64,000 nt of DNA, taken from positions 62,001 to 126,000 of the forward strand of contig CAZCZI010000014.1 in assembly GCA_964503045.1 (NCBI GenBank), read 5' to 3'. The stretch is from CAYZJR01 sp964503045 (GTDB lineage: Bacteria > Cyanobacteriota > Vampirovibrionia > Obscuribacterales > Obscuribacteraceae). Position numbers and translations under genes: made by a program. The notes under the pieces were generated by a model, which worked only from the letters and a program-made list of their open reading frames with translations, was not told the DNA's origin and searched no databases. Below, piece after piece: positions 35,502 through 44,046 of the stretch. The stretch's first letter is position 1. The number at the start of each line of letters is the position of its first letter.

Positions 35502-37235
35502 ATGACTTTTCTTCGTCCGATAGCACCGCTTTTGGTGTCAACGCTCTCGTTCCTTCTTTTGATATCCGGTTTGCCGGGCCATGCTCAAGCAGAAGACGAT
35601 TTGATGCGGAATGCATTGCCTCAAGAAGCATCAGAATTCTCGGTGCCAAAACAAGATACCGCACAGGCTTCTGTTGTTGCCTCGCTTGACGACAAGGGTG
35701 AAAATTCAGGATCCTCAAGTCAACAACGGGTTACGGTTGCACCGGAACAGGTGACGAACCCGACCGGTGCGTCGAATTCTTCCGATGCGACCCCGCAAGC
35801 AGACAATTCTGCAGACAGCTCGCTTTTGGGCAATCTGCATATCTCATACGACAATCCGGCTGCGGATATACCTGCTCTCAGACTGGCACCTGATGCGACT
35901 TCAAGAGTCATCGCTTTGACCAACGAGGCGCTGTTAATGGAGATTGAGCTTCTAAGGCTGAACACGAATTTCCGGATGGCCACTACGGATAAGGGCCGCG
36001 CCAAGCCATGGCGTGTGTTTCTATACAACATGGCCGGTTCTGCCGTTGCTACCGCCGGTATTACAACAGTTGCAGCCGAACGTTGGCGCACGTGGCAAAA
36101 ACCAGCAATCGCCAACAGGAATACACTGAAAGCTGGACCGACCATGCTTCTTATCAGTCATTCGATAATTACTGGTGGAATCTTGCTCGAAGCAGCGCTT
36201 GACTTGATCAATGATCACAAACAACACGAACGGCGTCTCGATGCAAAGTCAACTAAAAAGCGTGCCATTGAACTTCGTGATGCAATAGACAAAAAACTTG
36301 CCGATAGAGATTTGGTTTTGGCCAATCTCTCAGAACAGGATAGAGCGATTGCTACCGCTGAAGGATTAGTTCTAAAAGACATTCGCAATTTGGCCCTGGC
36401 AGAATACGCCCAGTTTCACGTCCGTTCGGCAAGAAGAAAGGCGTCACGGAATATTTCATATTTGAATGGATTCTCAGCTGCAACGACGGGAGGATATCTC
36501 GGCTCGCTTCTCGGTCTTCTGGCTGTAGCCGACCGACATCCACGACTGGCAGGCCCGGCCGGAATAGGTTTCACCATATCTGGTGCAAACATCGTAACCG
36601 GACCGATTCTGGGTAGAGCGACGGCCTACTTTGCAGGAATAGCCACAAAGAAACGCATAGAACGTGAGTTGGGTACTTTTGCCCCGGCACAACTTGAAGA
36701 CCACTTTACTCTGTTGAAGAAAAATTCGCTTCGTGATGATCCAAGTTTGAGTACGCGCTTAGCAATCTATGAAGAAGCTGACGCAATCTTCAAACGACAG
36801 GCCCAGATGAATGCAGCGGAAAAAAAGCGGGCCGACAAAGAGTTTATCGAGAGATGTGTGTCCAACGCTATTGTTGGTGGCACAAAAATAGGTTGGGGCG
36901 TTCAGCTAGCTAACGCCGGCTTCAGTTTCCGTTTGGGTCCGGCACCCAAGCCGCCGACTTTGCCACTAAGCGTGGCCGGAAAAAAGGTAAACGTCCCGGT
37001 TGGAAAGGCACTCATGAGTCCAGCTCAGATTTTTGCTAAGCGAGTGGCGCAGGGTTCAACCACATACATTCCAGGAACATCGGTGTGGATGATCGATACA
37101 ATTCAAGCCCGAACTCGCGGTGAGATGGACGTGTATACAATGGGTTCCCAGGACGCTTTGCCTCACCAGAAGCTCAAGAAGAGATTGACACAACTTGAAG
37201 ATATGGAAAGCAAACTCAAAGGAAGTTCTCCATAA
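35502..37235 (+). CDS. Secreted/membrane protein of unknown function
   Basis: 577 residues with GAGGACAG before the ATG and a signal peptide (cleavage near GHAQAE). A Ser/Asn/Gln/Thr-rich linker (about 45-115) is followed by a helical core. It has hydrophobic helices near 175-195 and 215-235 and glycine-rich ones (TTGGYLGSLLGLLAVA, AGPAGIGFTISGANIVTGPILG) flanking a long charged coiled segment (240-310). It looks like an inner- or outer-membrane-associated protein; no family is recognised. It lies between the NMO-like gene and narK and may belong to the same island only by position. Confidence 0.55.
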   Translation: MTFLRPIAPLLVSTLSFLLLISGLPGHAQAEDDLMRNALPQEASEFSVPKQDTAQASVVASLDDKGENSGSSSQQRVTVAPEQVTNPTGASNSSDATPQADNSADSSLLGNLHISYDNPAADIPALRLAPDATSRVIALTNEALLMEIELLRLNTNFRMATTDKGRAKPWRVFLYNMAGSAVATAGITTVAAERWRTWQKPAIANRNTLKAGPTMLLISHSIITGGILLEAALDLINDHKQHERRLDAKSTKKRAIELRDAIDKKLADRDLVLANLSEQDRAIATAEGLVLKDIRNLALAEYAQFHVRSARRKASRNISYLNGFSAATTGGYLGSLLGLLAVADRHPRLAGPAGIGFTISGANIVTGPILGRATAYFAGIATKKRIERELGTFAPAQLEDHFTLLKKNSLRDDPSLSTRLAIYEEADAIFKRQAQMNAAEKKRADKEFIERCVSNAIVGGTKIGWGVQLANAGFSFRLGPAPKPPTLPLSVAGKKVNVPVGKALMSPAQIFAKRVAQGSTTYIPGTSVWMIDTIQARTRGEMDVYTMGSQDALPHQKLKKRLTQLEDMESKLKGSSP

Positions 37236-37249
37236 TGATGCGCAATCAT

Positions 37250-37293
37250 CCTCAAGAAGGACTACCAGAAAGTTCTCCCAATCATTCTTGAGG
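37250..37293 (+). terminator. Inverted repeat after 35502-37235 gene
   Basis: CCTCAAGAA and TTCTTGAGG, 9 bp, separated by 26 bases. The long loop and lack of a U-run make it a weak terminator or a regulatory site ahead of narK. Confidence 0.3.
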
Positions 37294-37361
37294 TTGAGGC
37301 TTGAACCGAAGGTGACGGAATATCATCTGACCATTGTTTTGGTTGCCAAAAAGTCCACATT

Positions 37362-38999
37362 ATGCAAACAACAACTACTACAAAGAAACAGCTTCCGTCG
37401 TCCGATCTAATAGGATGGAATCCAGAAGATGAGAATCAATGGAACGCGAGCGGTAAGCAAATTGCCTTCAGAAATCTCTGGCTCTCAGTGCCATGTCTTC
37501 TCTGCGGATTCGCCGTGTGGATGTACTGGGGCGTTATTACTGTGCAAATGCTGAATCTGGGGTTCTCATTCGACAAAGAGCAACTGTTTACAATAATGTC
37601 CATTGCCGGACTCTCCGGTGCTACACTGAGAATTCCCAGCACCTTTTTGATACGCATGGCTGGCGGAAGAAACACGATTTTCTTCACAACGTTGCTATTG
37701 ATTTTGCCCGCTCTGGGCACCGGCATTGCGCTGTCAGACAGGACCACTCCTCTTTGGGTGTTTCAATTATTGGCACTGTTGTCGGGAATCGGCGGCGGTA
37801 ATTTTGCGTCATCGATGTCCAATATCAGCTTTTTCTTCCCGAAAAAAATGCAGGGACTGTCACTCGGTTTAAACGCGGGAATAGGGAATTTCGGCGTCAC
37901 CACGATGCAAGTTCTTGTGCCGTTGGCAATGACATTCGGGGTTGCCGGTCAGCAATCTATGGTACTAAAGTCAGCCAGCGGCACTTTGATAGGTAAGATT
38001 CCGGCTGGCACTGTGACGTATATACAGAACGCTGGTTATGTCTGGGTATTGCTTCTGATACCACTAGTAATACTAGCCTGGTTTTTCATGAACAACCTTC
38101 GTGACGATCACGTATCGCCGGACATCGACTCTTCTCTGGGAGCGATGATGAAAATTTCAGGGATGCTAGGTATCGGTTTATTGACGTCTCTTGCCGGTTG
38201 TTTCGCATTGATTCCTGTAAAGTCAGGCGGTCTGGGCATTAATCAATGGCTGGTTCTGCCGGCTGTGATTGCGGCCACCGTGTTTCTTCTGAAACTTCTT
38301 CCCGGAAACATAAAGCCCATGCTAGAGCGTCAGTACAAGATTTTCGGCAATAAACACACCTGGGTAATGACTATCATTTATACAATGACCTTCGGTAGCT
38401 TCATAGGCTACGCAGCAGCATTCCCACTTGCAATTCAAGTTATTTTCGGCTTCAGCCACATAGCCGGTGAGGGTGGTGTCATCACACACATAACACCGAA
38501 TCCAAGTGCTCCCAGCGCGTTGACATATGCCTGGATGGGGGCTTTCATCGGGGCATTCATAAGACCTATAGGTGGATGGCTCTCCGATCGCATAGGCGGT
38601 GCCTTGGTAACACAAATAGCTTCGGTCGTAATGGTGGCAGCAGCCATTGGCGCTTCGTACTATCTCAAGATGGCTTATCAGAGCGCCACTCCGGAGCAAT
38701 ACTTCCTCCCCTTCTTCTTGATCTTCCTCGTTCTCTTTCTTGCATCAGGAACCGGGAACGGATCGACATTTCGGTCAATTGCAGCGATCTTCAATAAAGA
38801 GCAAGCCGGTCCCGTTTTGGGATGGACCTCCGCGGTGGCGGCCTACGGCGCCTTTATTATTCCGAAGGTGATTGGCGAGCAGATCGAGCGAGGTACGCCG
38901 GAATATGCACTGTACGGATTCGCGGCATTTTATCTCTTCTGCGTGGTCCTGAATTGGTGGTTCTACCTGAGACCAGGCGCCGAGTTCAAAAATCCATGA
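37362..38999 (+). CDS. narK: Nitrate/nitrite MFS transporter, NarK type
   Basis: 545 residues with about 12 transmembrane helices. The nitrate signature is present in the segment near residues 141-180 (GGGNFASSMSNISFFFP followed by KMQGLSLGLNAGIGN), and the second signature appears near GAFIGAFIRPIGGWLSDR. It exchanges nitrate for nitrite or imports nitrate with protons in the inner membrane. The N-terminus is extended by about 35 hydrophilic residues. It lies 25 bases upstream of a second NarK-like gene, so the pair probably forms one transcript that serves the nitrate reductase encoded divergently. Confidence 0.9.
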   Translation: MQTTTTTKKQLPSSDLIGWNPEDENQWNASGKQIAFRNLWLSVPCLLCGFAVWMYWGVITVQMLNLGFSFDKEQLFTIMSIAGLSGATLRIPSTFLIRMAGGRNTIFFTTLLLILPALGTGIALSDRTTPLWVFQLLALLSGIGGGNFASSMSNISFFFPKKMQGLSLGLNAGIGNFGVTTMQVLVPLAMTFGVAGQQSMVLKSASGTLIGKIPAGTVTYIQNAGYVWVLLLIPLVILAWFFMNNLRDDHVSPDIDSSLGAMMKISGMLGIGLLTSLAGCFALIPVKSGGLGINQWLVLPAVIAATVFLLKLLPGNIKPMLERQYKIFGNKHTWVMTIIYTMTFGSFIGYAAAFPLAIQVIFGFSHIAGEGGVITHITPNPSAPSALTYAWMGAFIGAFIRPIGGWLSDRIGGALVTQIASVVMVAAAIGASYYLKMAYQSATPEQYFLPFFLIFLVLFLASGTGNGSTFRSIAAIFNKEQAGPVLGWTSAVAAYGAFIIPKVIGEQIERGTPEYALYGFAAFYLFCVVLNWWFYLRPGAEFKNP

Positions 39000-39024
39000 A
39001 GTTTGTCAGCAACAAAGAGGGCAG

Positions 39025-40533
39025 ATGTCCGAAAATTCAAAAGCCGTCTCGGTTCTAACTGTCAACACGCTTTCGTTCATCGTCTGCTTTGCGTGCTGGA
39101 TGATGTACGGTGTGTTGATTACCTTTTTAGTCGATAACGGACTTTTCGCCTTTGATAAGGCGCAGCTGGGTTGGCTGATTGGTACCCCGGTTCTGACAGG
39201 TTCTGTTGTTCGCCTGCCGGTTGGAATCTGGACTGATCGATATGGAGGTCGCATCGTTTTTGCCTTGGTTATGCTGGTTTCAGCAGCCTCAATGTTCTGC
39301 GTAAGCTACTGTAATTCGTTCAATGAATTCCTCCTTGCTGGTCTCGGATTTGGTCTTGCCGGCACGTCCTTCGCCGTGGGCATTGCTTATACATCAGTAT
39401 GGTTTCCGAAGGAAAGGCAAGGCACTGTCCTTGGTATCTTCGGCGCAGGCAACGCTGGCGCAGCAATCACCAGCTTCGGTGCTCCGCATTTGCTAACTCT
39501 GTTGACTGACCACGGACAAAACTTAGAGGGCTGGCGTTCTTTGCCTAAGGTATATGGCGCTGCTCTGGTTGTGATGACGATTATCTTCTGGCTTTTCTCG
39601 CATCCCAAGAAAGTCGAGCATGGTCAGGGGTTTACTTTGATGCAGCAACTGGCACCACTCAAGTATACGAGGGTCTGGAGATTTGGACTGTACTATTTCT
39701 TCGTGTTCGGCGGTTTCGTTGCCCTGTCACAATGGCTGATTCCTTACTATCTAAACGTATATGGAATGACACTTGCGACAGCCGGCTTGATGGCGGCTGT
39801 GTTCAGCCTGCCTTCCGGTGTAATCCGAGCCTTTGGCGGCTGGATGTCCGACATTTGGGGCGCAAGGGCCGTGATGTATTGGGTGCTCTGCTCGTGTCTC
39901 ATCGCCTGCGTTCTGCTTTCTGTTCCGCGGATGGATATCATGTCTCCGGGCGAAGGGGTGATGGCGGCAAAGAAAGGAACCGTGACCAGTGTTACCGAAG
40001 ATGCAATTGAAGTCGAACGCCAGACGTATAAACTGCGGCGCAAAGAGAAAGACAACATAATCACATATGCCTCCGAGCATGAGGATACGCTCGTCTTGCC
40101 AGCGTTCACATTCTGGCAAGAGCCGGTCGTGAAGGTAGGAGACACGGTTCAGAAAAAACAGCTGTTAGCCAGAGGTGTCACTCACATTTTCTTTCAGGCT
40201 AACGTTTGGATCTTCACCGTCCTGGTTATAATTGTTGGAGTCGCAACCGGCATCGGTAAGGCAGCGGTTTACAAACACATCCCCGACTATTTTCCGAAAG
40301 ACGTTGGCGTCGTCGGTGGAATCGTTGGAGTGATAGGCGGTCTTGGTGGTTGGGTCGGACCGATCCTTTTCGGACTGATGCTCAACGCAACCGGCATCTG
40401 GACTACTTGCTGGTCCTTCTTCTCGATAGTCATCATAGGGTGTCTTGTCTGGATGCACTGGACTATTACCCATTTGATGAACGAGAAGGCTCCGGACATG
40501 GCCAGAGCTATCGAGCGGGAAACCACTGCCTGA
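39025..40533 (+). CDS. narK: Second NarK-like transporter with lipoyl-like insert
   Basis: 502 residues. It has the MFS fold of the NarK1 branch (YGVLITFLVDNGLF, RLPVGIWTDRYGGR, GAGNAGAAIT in the nitrate signature). Between the helices around residues 285-300 and 388-405 lies a hydrophilic insert of about 86 residues (302-387). It reads as a beta-strand domain: KKGTVTSVTEDAIEVERQTYK, then VVKVGDTVQKKQLLARG. The latter resembles the turn of biotinyl/lipoyl-like domains, but no modifiable lysine context (MKM or DKA) is present. AGAGGGCAG precedes the ATG. A tandem pair of NarK proteins fits antiport plus symport. Confidence 0.85.
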   Translation: MSENSKAVSVLTVNTLSFIVCFACWMMYGVLITFLVDNGLFAFDKAQLGWLIGTPVLTGSVVRLPVGIWTDRYGGRIVFALVMLVSAASMFCVSYCNSFNEFLLAGLGFGLAGTSFAVGIAYTSVWFPKERQGTVLGIFGAGNAGAAITSFGAPHLLTLLTDHGQNLEGWRSLPKVYGAALVVMTIIFWLFSHPKKVEHGQGFTLMQQLAPLKYTRVWRFGLYYFFVFGGFVALSQWLIPYYLNVYGMTLATAGLMAAVFSLPSGVIRAFGGWMSDIWGARAVMYWVLCSCLIACVLLSVPRMDIMSPGEGVMAAKKGTVTSVTEDAIEVERQTYKLRRKEKDNIITYASEHEDTLVLPAFTFWQEPVVKVGDTVQKKQLLARGVTHIFFQANVWIFTVLVIIVGVATGIGKAAVYKHIPDYFPKDVGVVGGIVGVIGGLGGWVGPILFGLMLNATGIWTTCWSFFSIVIIGCLVWMHWTITHLMNEKAPDMARAIERETTA

Positions 40534-40563
40534 TTCGCGTAATTGTTTGGTACTGCCAGTGGT

Positions 40564-40643
40564 GTCAAGTCATAGTGCGAGACCCTTTCGACGTGTCGCA
40601 ATCGACGGGATTCATCAACGCATGCATTTGCGAAAGAGATTAA
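40564..40643 (+). pseudogene. 3' remnant of a SAF-protein gene copy
   Basis: The frame ending in DVSQSTGFINACICERD and stop matches DLSQSTGFLDACICEK near the end of the intact protein encoded by 40699-41235. There is no start codon or ribosome binding site, so this is the surviving tail of a tandem duplicate. Confidence 0.6.
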
Positions 40644-40698
40644 CCTGAAGCGCCCTTTTTGCCGAACTGATAAGATTGATCTACGGAGTATCTGTTGT

Positions 40699-41235
40699 AT
40701 GAAGTTTTGGAGACGAAAACAAAATATTTGGCCAAGGTGGATTATTGCCACTGTTGTTCTTATTCTGTCCATTTCAGCCGCAGTGCAGCACATTATCTCT
40801 GCCCCGAAAAAGGATCCCGATCAGAGCGTGAGAGTTTGCAGCGGCTCGAAACATTTCAGAAGTTTCACTGTGGCTGCTACAGATATCGATCAAGGAGTCG
40901 TCCTAAAGAGTCACCATCTCCTTGCTGCGAGTGCGCTTTGTGTTTGCTGTCCGTGTGATGTGTGCAAGGCGACACATGAAAAGCTAAGTGAGCGCGATCG
41001 ATTCTGCCATCACCCCAATGAATGTGTGCTTATCAGTCCCAGTGAACTCGTCGGTTTCAAGACCAAAGCAAAAATCCGTAAGGGTGATACCTTCAACTTT
41101 GATAACCTCGACTTGTCGCAATCGACTGGTTTTTTAGATGCGTGCATTTGCGAGAAGATGAGGTTGTCCAGGTATTCAGATCAAACGGCACAGGAAGTGC
41201 GATTGGAATTGAAGAGTCTTGGGCTGGAAAAGTAG
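40699..41235 (+). CDS. Membrane-anchored SAF-domain protein
   Basis: 178 residues with an N-terminal transmembrane helix (about 12-33) and an outward-facing domain. Two strands typical of SAF domains are FTVAATDIDQGVVLKSHHL and GFKTKAKIRKGDTFNFDNL. SAF domains occur in CpaB/RcpC (Flp pilus assembly) and FlgA, where they bind peptidoglycan or glycans. Here a cysteine-rich loop (CVCCPCDVCKATHEK and CHHPNEC) is inserted, unusual for SAF and suggestive of disulfides or metal binding. A decayed duplicate tail lies just upstream, and Tad-type pseudopilin genes are 5 kb downstream. Confidence 0.6.
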   Translation: MKFWRRKQNIWPRWIIATVVLILSISAAVQHIISAPKKDPDQSVRVCSGSKHFRSFTVAATDIDQGVVLKSHHLLAASALCVCCPCDVCKATHEKLSERDRFCHHPNECVLISPSELVGFKTKAKIRKGDTFNFDNLDLSQSTGFLDACICEKMRLSRYSDQTAQEVRLELKSLGLEK

Positions 41236-41296
41236 AAGCGAAACCTAAGTTTGAGAAAAGTGCTACGCTTGATACTCGGCAAATCAGGAATGCGTT

Positions 41297-41380
41297 ATGT
41301 CATCGGATTTTTCAATCGAAATGAAGTTCTCAATAACTTGTTTCGTGGGAGCTTTTGTTGGGGCATTCTCGCTAACGTAG
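41297..41380 (+). CDS. Possible 27-residue membrane peptide
   Basis: ATG at 41297 with AGGA 9 bases upstream. The second half is hydrophobic (CFVGAFVGAFSL), ending at TAG 41378-41380. It is convergent with the patatin gene. It could be chance; only the ribosome binding site and hydrophobicity support it. Confidence 0.25.
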   Translation: MSSDFSIEMKFSITCFVGAFVGAFSLT

Positions 41381-41388
41381 AAGTTTTT

Positions 41389-42531
41389 CTACTTCTCTTC
41401 GGGGTTCTCCGCGCCCTTCCCCTCGCCCTTCTCTGTACACTGCTCGGGAAGAACAATTCCAATTGCCGCGAGCTTTTTCTTCAACTCAGGCATAGCCTCT
41501 CTAGCAGCTTTGATACCGCATTCAACACCGTGATGCGCATCTCGTTTTTTCCTGGAGATGAGAGCGATTCCAGTTGTATTTGGATGAATTGCGAAATCGG
41601 CTTTTTCTGCTGAGGAAGAGTCGCCGTGAGCGAGCTGAATTCGCAGTGCTTGCTTACTCATGGAGCCTGCTGCGCGAAATGTATGAATAGGAACTTCGTC
41701 AAGTTGTTCATCGATATTTACCGCAATCACGAAATCAGCGCCCATTTCCCGCACGTGATTGACAGGCAGGTTATTTATCAACCCGCCGTCACAATAAAGA
41801 CGACCGTTGATTTCTACTGGTTTTTTCAAGCCGGGCACTGCAGTGCTGGCCTGCAGCGCGGTCGCAATGGGTCCTTCAGTCAGTCGGCAACTCTTTCCTG
41901 TTACAACATCAGTGACTACTGCTGCAAACGGGATCGGCAGCTCTTCGATCTTTTTGAAGTTTGTCACTTTCTCCATGTACTTTCTAAACTTAAATCCTGG
42001 ATAAAGCCCATCGTAAGGATGAACACCGAATGCCCTCGGCATAATCGCAATCGGCTCTACGGCGAGCCGTACATACAAAGATGTGGGCATGAATTCTTTG
42101 ATGAAGATGTCCTTCTCGAAAAAATCGTCTATTTCGTCAATTGGAGTTCCAATTGCATAAAGGCTGCCAACCACAGAGCCGATGCTGGTGCCGGCAATGA
42201 TGTCTATGGGGACTTTCTCTTCCAAAAGTACCTTGAGCACACCCACGTGCGCCGCACCGCGAGAGCCGCCGCCGCCCAAAGCGAGCCCAATACGTGGGCG
42301 TTTCAATTGTTTGGTATCGGATTTCTGCGACTGCGCTGTATCAGTTTTGGTTGGTTGCGCATCGGATGGAGTCGTTTGCGACGAACCATCCTCGTTTGCT
42401 TCGCTCTTTATCGATTCGTTGGATTTTCCGTTTGACTTGGTACCCTCTTGTGTGTCTGCGACAGCAGAAGGAAACGAAAGGAGAGTGCCAAGGAGTGCGA
42501 GCGATACGACTAAAGTGGCTGCGTTTCTCAT
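41389..42531 (-). CDS. Secreted patatin-like phospholipase
   Basis: 380 residues from the ATG at 42531, which gives a clean signal peptide (MRNAATLVVSLALLGTLL, cleavage near AVA-DT). A Ser/Thr/Lys/Gln-rich linker follows to about residue 75. The patatin domain has the oxyanion motif GGGGSRGAAHVG, the nucleophile elbow GTSIG and the dyad aspartate in CDGGLINNLP. These enzymes hydrolyse phospholipid or lipid acyl esters with a Ser-Asp dyad. RssA-type relatives are cytoplasmic, so the signal peptide suggests a periplasmic or surface role. The C-terminus ends in a Glu/Lys-rich tail. Confidence 0.85.
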   Translation of the reverse strand: MRNAATLVVSLALLGTLLSFPSAVADTQEGTKSNGKSNESIKSEANEDGSSQTTPSDAQPTKTDTAQSQKSDTKQLKRPRIGLALGGGGSRGAAHVGVLKVLLEEKVPIDIIAGTSIGSVVGSLYAIGTPIDEIDDFFEKDIFIKEFMPTSLYVRLAVEPIAIMPRAFGVHPYDGLYPGFKFRKYMEKVTNFKKIEELPIPFAAVVTDVVTGKSCRLTEGPIATALQASTAVPGLKKPVEINGRLYCDGGLINNLPVNHVREMGADFVIAVNIDEQLDEVPIHTFRAAGSMSKQALRIQLAHGDSSSAEKADFAIHPNTTGIALISRKKRDAHHGVECGIKAAREAMPELKKKLAAIGIVLPEQCTEKGEGKGAENPEEK

Positions 42532-42644
42532 GTTGACAATTGGGATCAAAGGAGGGCACCTATTGTTGAAAGTCATACAATACAATAAGCCTAGCCGTAG
42601 TCGCTAGTACGCGTGACGATTTTGAGTGGAAACGCTCAACGAGG

Positions 42645-43586
42645 TTATTGTGCGGCCGTAGACACTGATTTCATCTGAAGTTCTACCTGTTTGGCTTCTT
42701 GCGAGCGCCCTTGGAAATTGAGCAAAGCCAGGTAGTTTTTCAACGTCGTCAGTCGCAATTTCATCGAGACGCCTCCCCGATTCTGAAACGCGATAGCTTC
42801 TTTCATGAGTGCTTCAGCTTGGGGCACCTTCTGTTGTTGAATGCAATCGGCTGCGTAGTTGTTGAGAAACGCGACAAAATTCTCTTTGATCTGGTCGGAA
42901 TCCGGCGCGATTTTAATCGCTTCGCGGCATTCCATAATGCCCTTGTCGAACTGTTTTTGTGCCCCATGTGCCGCCGCGCTGTCGCATAGGGAGAGCGCAC
43001 GATTCAACTTCAAAGCGATCCGGTTCTGATTGTTTATCTCCTCATTTGCTGCCACTGTTTCTGGTGCTGGCTGCTGTGCTTGCGGGTTTTCTAAATCTTT
43101 GAGGTTGTCTTTGATAATGTCTGCGTTTTCACCATTTGGTTCAATTGCAAGAGCTTTTTTGTAAGCCTCCTTTGCTTGATCATCGAGGTTTAGCTCCATT
43201 GAAGCTTCGCCTAGTAGAGACCAACCGCCCGCAAAGTTGGGAGCAATCTCCACGCACTTCTTTGCCTGTGAAAGAGCATCTTGGAATTTCCTAAGCTTGA
43301 GCAGAACGAATCCGTATTTGAATTGAATAAAAGAGGATTTAGGAGACTGTTGCGCAATCGTAGCCAGGATGCTTTCTGCTTGCTGATAGTCCTTGCTGCC
43401 GATCAATTGTTGGGCGCGAACAAATGACTTGCCGACTTCATCAGTAACGATTTCGTCGCCGATTTTCATCATTTGTCGTTGTTGCGGTTGTTTTTGCTTT
43501 GCACCATAACTTGGAGACGACATTGCGCACGAAAGTGATACCGCAAGTAATACCAGTAGCGTAAAGCGCCGCCTTTTCGTTGTCAT
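42645..43586 (-). CDS. Secreted TPR protein
   Basis: 313 residues with AAGGACATC before the ATG and a signal peptide (cleavage near SPSYGAK). The mature protein has a TPR block (residues about 50-165: AESILATIAQQSPKSSFIQF, FKYGFVLLKLRKFQDAL, AGGWSLLGEASMELNLDDQA) and a second helical set with GIMECREAIKIAPDS. It is likely a periplasmic scaffold. It follows the patatin gene on the minus strand at higher coordinates (upstream in transcription, 113 bases), and the two may be co-transcribed. Confidence 0.75.
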   Translation of the reverse strand: MTTKRRRFTLLVLLAVSLSCAMSSPSYGAKQKQPQQRQMMKIGDEIVTDEVGKSFVRAQQLIGSKDYQQAESILATIAQQSPKSSFIQFKYGFVLLKLRKFQDALSQAKKCVEIAPNFAGGWSLLGEASMELNLDDQAKEAYKKALAIEPNGENADIIKDNLKDLENPQAQQPAPETVAANEEINNQNRIALKLNRALSLCDSAAAHGAQKQFDKGIMECREAIKIAPDSDQIKENFVAFLNNYAADCIQQQKVPQAEALMKEAIAFQNRGGVSMKLRLTTLKNYLALLNFQGRSQEAKQVELQMKSVSTAAQ

Positions 43587-43887
43587 GATGTCCTTCGATT
43601 TTGATTAGGTTGTTGAATGAACCCTCGACCCGCCATAAATTCTACAATGCACCCCTGAAATTGAATGCTAGCCTGTGTCTTACCTACTCCATGCAGTCGC
43701 GGATTCACCCGTAAGGGGCTACTGGCTGGCTATTCTGGCGATTTCCAAGTAGAATTGCAGGGCATTGTTTTCTGCCCCTGCTAAATCAGCGTGGTAGCAC
43801 AGTAGAGATCTAATGACGAACCGCAGGAGCAATCAATGACAAAGACCAGTGGGCAAATTCTGCGTACTAGAGTAGTGTTTGCTTCTG
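43587..43887. other. Intergenic spacer
   Basis: 301 bases between the divergent TPR gene and the protease remnant. A short 22-codon frame with AGGAGC (ATG at 43836) runs into the remnant in another reading frame; I see no other gene. Confidence 0.3.
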
Positions 43888-44010
43888 AAAATCTTGCGAG
43901 ATAGTTGTGAGAACTCGCCACCTGGTGGCTGGAAGCCGAGCTTCGGATGGGGCATGCCGAACGCGGAAAGAGCATGCAAGTTGGCCGAAGACACACTCGG
44001 AAAAAAATAG
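43888..44010 (+). pseudogene. 3' remnant of a subtilisin-like protease copy
   Basis: The frame KILRDSCENSPPGGW, then FGWGMPNAERACKLAEDTL and stop matches the C-terminus of the intact protease at 44047-45600 (KILRDSCDNSPKGGW, FGWGMPDAEKACKAAEATV). The rest of the gene, including all catalytic residues, is missing. It lies directly upstream of the intact copy. Confidence 0.75.
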
Positions 44011-44046
44011 TGGTTTGGATACAGACAAGTGGAGCGAGTCAAATCG

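Noticed and set aside
41626..42435. A 269-codon plus-strand frame
   Set aside because: Antisense to the well-supported patatin gene; its product has no recognisable pattern.
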